From the NCBI RefSeq assembly GCF_035222375.1, contig NC_085890.1:930001-994000 (forward strand): a DNA stretch of 64,000 nucleotides, written 5' to 3'. The position numbers and the translations under genes were made by a program. The DNA comes from Podospora pseudocomata. Its lineage: Eukaryota > Ascomycota > Sordariomycetes > Sordariales > Podosporaceae. Every line of letters begins with the position of its first letter. The first letter of the stretch is position 1. This document shows positions 14,124-24,000 of this stretch, piece after piece. Under the pieces are notes generated by a model. That model was not told where the DNA came from and searched no databases. It saw nothing but the letters and a program-made list of their open reading frames with translations.

Positions 14124-14491
14124 GGCTTCGTATGGTCATGTCCGTAGGATTTGATGCATCATGGTCTTCTGCTCCCTGGAAACCATCAAGTGTTACTGAA
14201 GTACGGATCACGTTCATCAATGTTGAATGAGACGCGTAAACTGGTCCCAAAACGCGACGTGATGCCAACGGTGGGGCTCTCAGCACTGGCCACCGCGTTT
14301 GTGAGTGCCGTTTTGCACTTGGGCTGGTAGCAGAAACGGTGAAACAAGTCCGTATTGGGCCCGTAATTACGCTCACAATATACACCGTCCGTTTTTTTTG
14401 GCGAGAGGCCACTCCGTTGACATGCAAAACCGATCTTGATCCATTCATAGTGGTGGTGAAGAGCCATTCTCAGCCACAACTTATTGCCAAC
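14124..14491. other. Divergent promoter, mus7 / micro-gene
   Basis: This is a 368-bp gap between the start codons of mus7 (-) and the small membrane-protein gene (+). A - strand frame crosses it (14186-14701), but it has no family features and is antisense to the micro-gene exons. No clear TATA box was seen. Confidence 0.5.
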
Positions 14492-14789
14492 ATGGGCGCC
14501 CAAGGGAAATTCTTTACAATCGCTGCGGTGGTGGCCCTCGGGATAGCAAATGGTAGGGCGTTCTGATTTGATGAAAGCATAACATCGGACTAAGAAACAA
14601 TAGGATACTACACATTCAACCCGAGCTTGAAAGAAGCCAAGGAGAAAGCAGACGGAACATATCTCAGGTATGGGACCAGGAGAACTTGTGTGATTGACCA
14701 ATGCTCATGTTAATAGTAAAACTTTGGAGAACCAAGACGCTCAGAAGAAGACTGCTAGTCAAGAGGACAAGAAGTCAACGAGTCAATGA
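14492..14789 (+). CDS. Small single-pass membrane protein, unknown function
   Basis: I assembled this gene from three short exons: 14492-14552, 14604-14667 and 14717-14789. The introns are 51 bp (GTAGGG donor, AATAG acceptor, ACTAAG branch-like) and 49 bp (GTATGG donor, AATAG acceptor). Both junctions keep phase, giving 65 residues and a TGA stop. The N-terminus MGAQGKFFTIAAVVALGIAN looks like one hydrophobic membrane segment (about residues 7-20). It is followed by a short YYTFNPSLKEAKEK-type stretch and a hydrophilic Lys/Gln/Ser tail. This shape recalls small inner-membrane or ER subunits of fungi, but I do not recognise the family. Support is the exon chain itself: three exons in phase with plausible splice sites. 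An mRNA or conserved homologue would settle it. Confidence 0.7.
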
Positions 14790-15122
14790 GGGGCACTTGT
14801 TGAGAAATGACTGAAGGGCAGACACGAAAGATCTCATGATAAATTATACAGATACTCCTTGACAAATAGCTCCTCCTCTCATCATTTGCTCTCCTTTAAC
14901 AAGAAGGTTCTCTTCCAACGTGCAACCTCTTGAGATGTCTAGCGGGCTGGCTGGAGTTGCTAGCTCCAGAACTTGTTAAGAGCAGCTCTCAGAATTTGAG
15001 TGGATCGATTTCGTCACAGTGCAAATGGCACCTCGTTACGTCAATTCCCCTCCTCGGGCGGGGCGGAAAATGCCAAGAGCCCTGTTAGTTGCAATTAAGC
15101 GGGGAGTCCAGGACCAGGGCCC

Positions 15123-15130
15123 CCAATCAG
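15123..15130 (+). promoter_or_regulatory. CCAAT box (CCAATCAG)
   Basis: A full CCAATCAG match lies 238 bp upstream of the COX5 start codon. The HAP/CBC CCAAT-binding complex controls respiratory genes in fungi (established for yeast and Aspergillus). Use at this promoter is inferred. Confidence 0.45.
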
Positions 15131-15253
15131 ACCACTTCGAATTCCGAACTGGAAGGCCATCTGCCCGAAAAAAAGCTCGTCTGTGCATGACTTCACACAT
15201 CACACAAAACAACGTCGACGAAGGAGCTCCAGGCCGCACGCCGCGCCGGTTAC

Positions 15254-15258
15254 CCAAT
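15254..15258 (+). promoter_or_regulatory. CCAAT box
   Basis: A second CCAAT core lies 107 bp upstream of the COX5 ATG and in the same orientation as the first. Confidence 0.35.
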
Positions 15259-15360
15259 TAGACCCATCTCCTTTCCCCCACCAGCGTCGAATTTCCATCT
15301 TCCTACTCTCGCCCCGTCCGACCTCTTCGAATAGACCGTAATACCACACATACCATCACC

Positions 15361-16204
15361 ATGTCTTCCGCCGTCCGCAACGCCCTTGTGCGCGCCAGCC
15401 GCCCGGCTACCGCGGCCCTCGGCCGCCGTGCTGCCACCACACACGCCATCTCCAACCCTACGCTGGCCAACATCGAGAAGAGATGGGAGGCCATTCCCCC
15501 TGCGGAGCAGGCCGAGCTCTGGATGTCTCTGCGCGACCGCATGAAGGGTAACTGGGCTGAGCTTACCATTGCGGAGAAGAAGGCCGGTAAGTTGCGGGTG
15601 CCAAGACTTTCATCATCATCAATACCACCGCCGCCGAACACACATGAAGCTCTCGCGATAGGGGCTTGGAGCTATGGGGCAGCTGGGGACAATTGATAGG
15701 GATGGGAAGCGGCAGTATGGGAAGCTTGCTGGGAATTTGGGAAGCTTCAAGGAGCTTGTTGGGCTGCACTGCCGTCACCACCACATCCCCGCTCTCGGCC
15801 CTTATCGTCGACCAATATGTCATGGAACCAGACAGAAGCTAACTCGAGCTCAGCCTACTGGATCGCTTTCGGTCCTTGGGGCCCCCGCACCGAACCTCCC
15901 CAGGGTGAGGGTAAGAAGGTCTTCCTCTACACTGTTATCGGTCTCGGCGTCAGCGCTGCCATCTTCGGCACCATGCGCGCTTTCGCCAAGCCCGCCCCCG
16001 CGACCATGACCAAGGAGTGGCAGGAGGCGACAAACGAGTACCTCAAGGTGCGTACAATATCAAACTGGCTTGGGACTCGGATGGACAGATATGCTGACAT
16101 ACAATTGCTGCTCCCAGGCTCAAAACTCCGACCCCTTGACCGGTATCTCGTCCGAGGGCTACAAAGGCAAGGGCCACATCCAGTCCCCCTCATCAAAGGC
16201 TTAA
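15361..16204 (+). CDS. cox5: Cytochrome c oxidase subunit 5 (animal COX4 family)
   Basis: Three exons (15361-15586, 15854-16047, 16118-16204) give 168 residues, close to the usual fungal length of about 170. The introns are 267 bp and 70 bp. The first 30 or so residues are rich in Arg, Ala and Ser with no acidic residue, typical of a mitochondrial presequence. The matrix domain has the family segment E-K-R-W-E-x-I-P, and exon 2 begins with AYWIAFGPWGPR, a block characteristic of this subunit. One transmembrane helix follows (about residues 98-116, LYTVIGLGVSAAIFGT), then a short intermembrane tail. The protein is a nuclear-encoded subunit of respiratory complex IV, orthologous to yeast Cox5a/5b; in Neurospora this subunit is, to my recollection, the cya-4 product. 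Intron 1 is about five times longer than most introns in this window. Confidence 0.95.
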
Positions 16205-18113
16205 ATCAACAGGTCCGGTTTCTTTTGTCGTTAGACGCAATACTACTACTCACCAGGCAAATATGCCTGGATATCACGATTCTGAAGAAGAGTCTAGGGA
16301 GAAGAACATTGAGAAGGGGGGCGGAGCATTGGAGCTTACTGGTGCTAAAAACTGGATGGGGGTGTAAATACTGTACAATGCTGACAATGCGACATCGTGT
16401 CCTATTTCACGGTGGATTTCCTGTGGTGGTCTGTTTTCATATCTCATACCCCGAAAATTGTTGATGACCCAACTCAATATATGTTTGCAGAATTCCATAT
16501 TCGCCCTGCTCTCGTGGCAGGGTATGAGCTCCTTGTGGAAGATGAGGTCATGGCTGCGAGTTAGCAAGGACGCCCATATCAATGGATTTTGACGGGTCCG
16601 GGAAAGGCGATCCACTCTCCACCACACACACCAATGGCATGATATCACATGCTTGAGGCTCGGATAAAGCTTGAGTAAGGGATTGAGAGAGGCTCCGGGG
16701 AAGTGTACTGGGAACCGTGATGTCGAGTGAGGGGTGATAGCTATTCTTCGCCTCGATATTAGCTGCTGCATACCTGGTCGTGCTGGTGTAGAGCATGCCA
16801 GGTGGCATCTATGTTTGCCCCTGTATACGATACGCTCAAGTAAGTTTATCTCATCCTTTAAGTTCATAGCAAGGATTATAGTAGTAATGTTGTTTGTCGG
16901 TAGACCTTGATTGAGAACGGCACCATAACTGCCCATAGACATACTGATGGCTACCTATCTGCTCGTATCCCGAGTATAGGTCTCAGGGTTACATCCCCTA
17001 GCTACACAACCGCAACTGTAGCCTCGTGTGTGTGTGTGTGTAAGCGGACACTATTGCCATTTGACGGTCACACAATTTTACAACAGCTTTCTTTCATGTG
17101 ATAGCTCACTGAACACCACCAGCTAGCTACCTAACTCACTTTGAGATAGCTTTCCAAGCACGAACCAACCAACCCCGCGTTCTTTCTTGGTCACCACCAC
17201 TCGGCAGCAGCCCCTCCATCATCATCATCAACCCCTCTCTGGGATATTTCCACAGAATATTGATAAAAGTCAGAAGAGACTCGGGTTGTTAAAAATGCCA
17301 TTTAACACCTTCGACGGCAAGGGCGTGCATCCCGGCTGAATACCACATGGTGCAGCACGTCAAAAAGGATTTGTAACCTTTCCCAGCCTCAGACAATTCA
17401 AGAGGATCATTGGCGGAAAAAAATCATTTACAACCCCCCCTGCCGGAAGCCACGGTGCTGAAATTCAACCAGCGATTGGCGAACCAGACGTGGGGGGTGT
17501 TCCGGGAAGCCAGGGAAGGGGAGTTTACCCTTTTTGTTGTTTTTGTTTTTTGCACATGCCAAAAGACGGGATCTTTTTGAGATAGAAAAAGAAAATGTCT
17601 CTCATAAACATGGCTTTTTCTTATTTTGAGAGTTGGGGCTGAAGAAGCAAGCAACCTTTCTTTGTTAAGATCGACGCTAGAGGTGGTGGTTGATCTTGCT
17701 CTCGTTCGCAGGCTACACAAACTTTTGGGATTTTGTGCAACAATTGGGGACTGCCCTGCGGGAAAAAAGGTATGTCCTGGTGATGATGAAGGGGTTTTTT
17801 TTTTGGCCATAGGGCTAACTAACTCTTGCTGAGGGTTTTTAAAAAGCCAGGGAACAATATCTTTTTGACTACCCTAGGACGAAACAGACAGACGAACCTG
17901 TTGATCTTGGTTGCGTCATTGGTGGAGACGGCGCCGTCGTCTGAACTGTCTCTCTCACTCTTGCCTCCTACTTACTACCTTACCCCCTTATACCTACCGA
18001 ACTTCACGAACTTTTCCCACTACACCTATTTTTCCCTCGCGGGGACGAAATTCCTAAATATCCCCTTGTTTCTTTGTTAAATCGCCCCCCGCCGCGCATA
18101 CGGAACGACAAAA
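16205..18113. other. Intergenic region, COX5 to GUT2
   Basis: No supported gene. A - strand frame at 16274-16942 (222 codons) has no family features and lies where the COX5 3' UTR is expected. A short TG microsatellite lies at about 17027-17041. The 200 bp before the GUT2 ATG are strongly CT-rich with CTTACTACC-like repeats, as in a fungal promoter or leader. Confidence 0.5.
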
Positions 18114-20208
18114 ATGTCCCGCTTCACCCGCAGCGCCAAAAGGGCCCTCCCCCCCCTCGCGCTGCTGGCCACCACCTCGGGCGCACTGTATTACATGTAC
18201 CGACCTCGCAACATCCCTGGCTACGAAGGCCCCGTCGTGCCACCCCCCATCTTCGGCGCAGACGGCACGTTCAAGCTCCCCCGTTTTCCAAAACTAAAGT
18301 CCAGGCTGGAGCAGATCAACGACCTCAAGCGATCCAACACGGAAGAAGAGTATGACATTCTCGTCATTGGCGCGGGAGCCACCGGGTCAGGCGTGGCTCT
18401 TGATGCCGCGACCCGAGGGTTAAAAGTGGCTGTTGTTGAAAGGGATGATTTTTCCTCGGGGACGAGCTCGAAGAGTACAAAGCTTGTTCATGGCGGGGTG
18501 AGGTATCTGGAGAAGGCGGTTTGGAATCTGGACTGGGCGCAGTATGAGCTTGTCAGGGAGGCGTTGAAGGAGAGGACGTATTTTTTGCAGACGGCGCCGC
18601 ATTTGAGCATGTGGTTGCCGATTATGCTGCCGTTGGACAGGTGGTGGAAGGTGCCTTACTATTGGGCGGGGACCAAGTTTTATGATTTTTTGGCGGGGAG
18701 TGAGGGGATTGAGAGTAGTTATTTTTTGACGAGGTCGAAGGCTATTGATGCTTTTCCGATGTTGAAGCAGGAGGGGTTGATTGGGGCGTTGGTTTATTAT
18801 GATGGGGCGCATAATGATAGTAGGATGAATGTGAGTATCGGGGTTACGGCTGGGTTGTATGGGGCGACGGTGGTGAACCATTTGGAGGTGAAGGGGTTGT
18901 TGAAGGGGGAGGATGGGAGGTTGACGGGGGCGGAGGTGGTGGATAATATTGGGGAGAGGGATGGGAAGCAAGGGGAGAGGTTTAATATTAGGGCCAAGTG
19001 TGTTATCAACTGTACGGGGCCGTTTACGGATGGGATAAGGAAGATGGATGATCCTGGGTGTAAGGAGATTGTGGCGCCGGCGTCGGGGGTGCATATCATC
19101 TTGCCGGGGTATTATTCGCCGGGGAAGATGGGGTTGATTGATCCGTCGACGTCGGACGGGAGGGTTATTTTCTTCTTGCCGTGGCAGGGGAATACGATTG
19201 CTGGAACGACGGACGAGCCGGCGCAGATTACCAAGGATCCGTTGCCGGATGAAAAGTCGATTCAGTGGATTTTGAACGAGGTTAGTCATTACCTCTCGCC
19301 GGATATCAATGTGAGGAGGGGGGATGTTTTGGCTGCTTGGTCTGGGCTGAGGCCGTTGGTGAAGGACCCCAAGGCGAAGAACACGGAGTCGCTGGTGAGG
19401 AATCATCTCATTGACATCAGTGAGAGCGGGCTTGTGACTTGCGCCGGCGGAAAGTGGACGACATATCGACAGATGGCCGAGGAGTGTGTGGACGCGGCGA
19501 TCAGGGAATTTGGGCTGAAGCCAAAGCCTATCACGAACCCCCCGATGATCAGCGGGACGGAGCATGTCACAGATGATGCTACACTTGATGGGACTTGCCA
19601 GACTCACCGGGTGAGGCTCGTTGGTGCCCACGGCTGGTCACGAACATTGTTCATCCACTTGATTCAGCACTTTGGCGTCGAAACAGAGGTGGCCAAGCAC
19701 CTGACGGAAAGCTATGGTGACAGAGCCTGGACAGTCGCTTCGCTGTGCCGACCGACGGACAAGAGATTCCCGGCGAGGGGAGAAAGGATCTCACAGTTGT
19801 ATCCTTTTGTGGATGGCGAGGTGAGGTACGCTGTTCGTCACGAGTTTGCGCAGACGGCGGTGGATGTGCTGGCGAGGAGGATGAGGCTGGCCTTCTTGAA
19901 CGCTCAAGCTTCACTGGAGGCGCTGCCGAAGATCATTGACATCATGGCTGATGAACTGGGGTGGAGCAAGAAGAGAATGGATCTTGAATGGAGAGAGAGT
20001 AAGTCTTCCAGAATAAGGGGTCTATTGATATGGTTGCTAACATGTGTGAACAGCTGTGAAATTCCTCGAGTCCATGGGCCTCCCTCAGCCATTGTTGTCA
20101 GCGACACGAAAGCAGGTCGAGCAGGGCAAGATTGACTTCAAGAGTCTGCTTGAGTGGAGGATGTATTCGCGACATGACAAGCCTGGGCCGGAGGGGGATA
20201 ACCAGTGA
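18114..20208 (+). CDS. gut2: FAD-dependent glycerol-3-phosphate dehydrogenase, mitochondrial
   Basis: Two exons, 18114-19998 and 20054-20208, flank a 55-bp intron (GTAAGT donor, ACAG acceptor) and give 679 residues. A basic N-terminus plus a hydrophobic helix (about residues 14-27) suits import and anchoring at the inner membrane. The dinucleotide fold IGAGATGSG is at about residues 85-93. It is followed by the conserved block around SSKSTKLVHGGVRYLE and the GTTDEP segment of glycerol-phosphate oxidases. The enzyme oxidises sn-glycerol 3-phosphate to dihydroxyacetone phosphate and passes electrons to ubiquinone (glycerol use, glycerophosphate shuttle). There is no EF-hand tail as in animal enzymes. 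Codon third positions are C-rich at both ends, but G/T-rich from about 18420 to 19430. Confidence 0.96.
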
Positions 20209-20595
20209 GATAGATGTTGGCCACTAAAACAGGAGGTCTCCTCTTTTGTCCAGATTGATGATTTGCTTGGGGGTTGTGTATTACTGGACTGGATATTGCA
20301 TAGCAGGCATCGTTTCTTGAGGGCAAAGGGGCACAATGGCGTTGTCTTATAGATGGGTTCTTGTCATGAGAGGGCTGGTTTATTTATCACCGTAGGTATT
20401 TGTTCGGCATTCGGGTAGGAGAGTATGAATATGTCTGGTAGTGGTAATGTGTGCTTGGACATATTGATGATTTTGAGGCTGTTGCAGATGCCAATGTGTA
20501 TTTAGTTGAGATATAGGCAATGAATAGCAAAAAAGAATGGTATGACTGACGCAAGGGGGTTCAAGGGTCAAAAATGACAAAAGATGATATATCCA
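20209..20595. other. GUT2 3' region and tRNA downstream flank
   Basis: This 387-bp stretch contains the GUT2 3' UTR and, on the other strand, the tRNA-Trp 3' flank with T4 (20582-20579) and T5 (20574-20570) tracts usable as RNA polymerase III stops. No coding signal seen. Confidence 0.5.
20570..20582 (-). terminator. RNA polymerase III terminator of tRNA-Trp
   Basis: On the - strand, T4 (20582-20579) and T5 (20574-20570) follow the tRNA 3' end by 14-26 nt, a usual distance for Pol III termination. Confidence 0.6.
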
Positions 20596-20667
20596 TGACC
20601 CCGACCCGATTTGAACGGATAACCTTTCGATCTGGAGTCGAACGCGCTACCGTTGCGCCACGAGGCC
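20596..20667 (-). tRNA. tRNA-Trp (CCA)
   Basis: The - strand folds into a full 72-nt cloverleaf without an intron. The 7-bp acceptor stem GGCCTCG pairs with CGGGGTC (two G-U pairs), and the discriminator is A. The D arm is GCGC-AACGGTA-GCGC. The anticodon stem-loop is TTCGA-CTCCAGA-TCGAA with anticodon CCA. The T arm is ATCCG-TTCAAAT-CGGGT. It resembles the eukaryotic cytosolic tRNA-Trp scaffold closely. Internal A and B boxes are present by position, and T4/T5 runs follow the 3' end. Confidence 0.96.
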
Positions 20668-21075
20668 AATTGATGATATTCCGGAAAGGAATCTGAATAT
20701 AGATAGAATTCTTGGCATTTGCCCCACCATCCGAAAAGACAAAAGCTCTCGCGGCTGGCAACGGCCATTTTGACATCAACCACCACCTGCCGGAGCTTTC
20801 TCTGCAGCAGCAGTTCAGATATCCGCCGTTAGCAACAATCCATTTTCCCTCAACGGCACTCGCCTCGATAATAGCCACTAGTTTTTCTGGTGTATAACGG
20901 TTAGCCACCAGTTAACCCGGCCGCCAATATAGCACGATATCAAGCCCAATTGGACCTTTTTTACATCGACTATTCTTTCTGCCCGAACCGCATGACGTCT
21001 GCACCGAGGGTCAACTAAGCCTTTCCCTTTTTTCTTCTTCTTTTTTTTAAAAAAAAATAACTTTTCCCACCTCCC
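20668..21075. other. Intergenic region, tRNA-Trp / AAA ATPase
   Basis: This 408-bp stretch holds the tRNA upstream flank and the promoter of the AAA ATPase gene. The last 60 bp contain a C/T-rich tract followed by a T9-A9 stretch (about 21040-21060) just before the ATG. No gene seen. Confidence 0.5.
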
Positions 21076-24000
21076 ATGCCTGTCGCCGGGGCGAGAGCCC
21101 TCCTGTCGGCAAAGGCTGGTGTTGCTGCTCCAAGTCGACAAGTACTGCCCCGCGTTGCCGCCGCCTCCGCATTTCACATCCAGCATCATGGAGCGTTACC
21201 GCATCGGACAGTAAAGAGGGGGTTCCATACCTCCCCTTCTTCTCTCGCCAGGCCCGAAGATGGAGAGAACAACCCTCCTCCAGCAGCAACAGAGGAGAAC
21301 CCCCCCAAGAACGACACCACCAGCGACAAGAACAAACCCGAGCAACAACCCGAAAACAACAAACCTACCGAAACTGAGTCCGCCCCTGCGCCAGAAACCT
21401 CCTCCGCAGCAACTATCGCCGCAGCCGCCAAAAGAGCCCAACTCCGCACCTCCGGGTATGGCTCCGCTCGCGCCCGCGCAAACCGCATCCCCCGCGTCGA
21501 GGAAATCCCTCAGCTCGAACCAGACGAGTTCTTCCTCGAGAACAATGTCTCCCTTTATGAAGACCGCCCCCTCGGATCCCTCGATACGCTACTCTTCCCC
21601 CTCCTAAGCGAGGACCAAGAGCGCATACTGTCCGAAACAGAAGCCGAGATCAACGAGCAGGCCTTGTCGGAGAAAGCAGCCGAGTACTACAAGTCAAGGA
21701 TGGTGGAACTGGCGGGGGATAAGGAGGTGCTGGATAGGCTGGTGGGGAGGTTTCAGAGGGTGTACAATGCCGCCTTCTTGCAGGTGGTTGCCTTGGGGCA
21801 TAAGCCGACGGATACGCCCGAGAAGGTGCTTGATGTGAGGGAGCTGAGGGAGTTGGTGACGGATCAGTATGAACGGCTTGTGAGCTGGGAGGAGGGGAGG
21901 TTGCAGAAGGAGGCGGGGGAGTATCTTGAGGCGCATGGGGGGGAGACGGTGAAAAGTTTATTGTTTGAGAGTCCGTTGTCTAAAAAGCCCGAGACGGAGT
22001 ATTCTGTTTGCAGGGAGTTGCTTGCGGCGGTGAGGTCGCAGTTGCATACCCCGCCGCCGCCGGGAATGGGCGGGATGAAAAGTGAGGCGCGGAGGCCAGT
22101 ACAGCTTTTCACGGTTTTGAATCGTAAGGGGATGGCGGTTCCGATGGAGGTGGTGGATGATATTGCGACTGAACTCGCGGCGGATGTGGTGCACCTGAGT
22201 GCGATGGACTTGGGGAGGATGCTGGGGAAGCATATGGGGCAGAATTTGTATCTGAATCGGGGGTCGTTGTCGATGCTGGGGTATGCGGCCGCGGAGATGA
22301 ACGGGAGGACTGTGGCGAGGGCGGATGCGGAAGGGGAGGAAGGGGGGATGGCGGGGATGGTGGCTGTTGCTTTGCCTTCGAGGTTGAGGTCGTATTTTTC
22401 TTCGAGGGGGGAGAGCACGGCGGGGATGGGACTGGATGGGAAGTGGGATGATCTCAAGCTTACGAATGCGCTGAGTGCGTTGATCGAGGCGGCGGATGTC
22501 AAACGGGGGATGAGAGGTGGGCAGACGGAGCCGAGGGATCTGATTGTGCATATTCATGATTATGTCGAGATTGGGGCGCTGCAGAGCTCGCTTCTGAACA
22601 AGATCAGGACGATTGTTGACCGGATGTGGCATAATGGGAGGAGGGCGGTGATTGTGGCTTCTTCGGCGAGCGAGTTGAAGAACTCGGGGGGGCAGTGGCG
22701 GGATCAAATTGCAGAGATTGGCCGTGAGGGGACGCATATCATTCCGTTTTATTCTCACGAGCATCAACACGAGGAGGGAGCTTCGGAGAATGTGCTGGAC
22801 AACTTGATGAACATCGGGGAGATGGTGCAAGCCATGATGGGTGCTGATGCCGATGTCATCTTCCACAGGCAATTACTCCGGAACGAGCCTTTGTTATACA
22901 TGAACTGGACAGGAACCGAGAAGGACAAGAGGCTTGTGAACCTGCTTAAACAGCATGTTTTTGATGCCCAGTGGGTATATCGGGTCGCCACCTTGCTCGT
23001 TGGGGTTAGGAAGCCGGGTCTCAAGCGCTTTTCATTCGATCATCTGAAGCATGTCTTGGACTTTATGTCTGAAAGGGATGAGCATTGGAAAAAGATTGTC
23101 CCTGCCGTCAAGCCACCTTACTACTCGCCACTCTTCACACCACGGTCGCCTCAAATGCCCAATTTCTTCTCTGGGGGTCCCCCAGACGAGTTTGGGCAGC
23201 AGTCCAACGGCCCATCAGGGACTCTTCCGGGCGGTCTCTTGTCCAAGGACCTCGACCAGCACGAGAAGAAGCTCGCCTCTGGCCTGATCAACGCGGAGGA
23301 CATCCGCACAACGTTTGACAACATCATCGTCCCCCAAGAGACAAAAGAATCCCTCATCGGACTCACCTCCCTCTCCCTCACCCGCCCAGAAGCTTTTACT
23401 TATGGCGTGCTCAAGACTGAGCGCATCCCGGGTTGCTTGCTCTACGGCCCCCCGGGAACAGGCAAGACCCTCCTTGCCAAAGCGGTAGCCAAAGAATCGG
23501 GCGCAAACATGCTTGAGGTCTCCGCCGCGTCCATCAACGACATGTGGCTGGGTCAATCAGAGAAGAACGTCCGTGCGATCTTTTCTCTCGCTCGCAAGTT
23601 AGCCCCCATGGTCATCTTCCTTGATGAAGCCGACGCCTTGTTGGGTGCGAGGCATAACACACCTGGTCGAACCGCCCACCGGGAAACAATCACGCAGTTT
23701 CTTCGAGAATGGGACGGAATGTCTGACATGCGCGCCTTCATAATGGTAGCCACCAACCGCCCCTTTGACCTCGACGAGGCGGTCTTGCGGCGGCTGCCGA
23801 GGAAGATACTAGTTGACCTGCCCCTCGGCCCGGAGAGGGAGAAGATCCTGGGGGTTATGCTAAAGGAGGAGGTACTCGCAGAGGATGTCGACCTGGCCCA
23901 ACTGGCGAAGGAGACGGATTTGTATTCCGGCTCTGACCTGAAGAATCTGTGTGTGTCGGCGGCGATGGAGGCGGTGAGGCAGGAGGTGAGGGATAAGGAG

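Larger units (their letters stand above)
14790..15360. promoter_or_regulatory. COX5 promoter and leader region
   Basis: This 571-bp region runs from the micro-gene stop to the COX5 start. It holds two CCAAT elements (listed separately) and a GC-rich segment near 15055-15065. The last 100 bp are pyrimidine-rich, as expected for a fungal 5' leader. Confidence 0.55.

Noticed and set aside
16274-16942. 222-codon frame on - downstream of COX5
   Set aside because: No recognisable domain, and it occupies the probable COX5 3' UTR.
18420-19631. 403-codon open frame on - opposite GUT2
   Set aside because: Pro/Arg/His-rich composition without any family feature; produced by lack of stops opposite G/T-ending codons.
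21958-22872. 304-codon frame on - opposite the AAA ATPase
   Set aside because: Low-complexity Pro/His/Arg product, antisense to a conserved gene.
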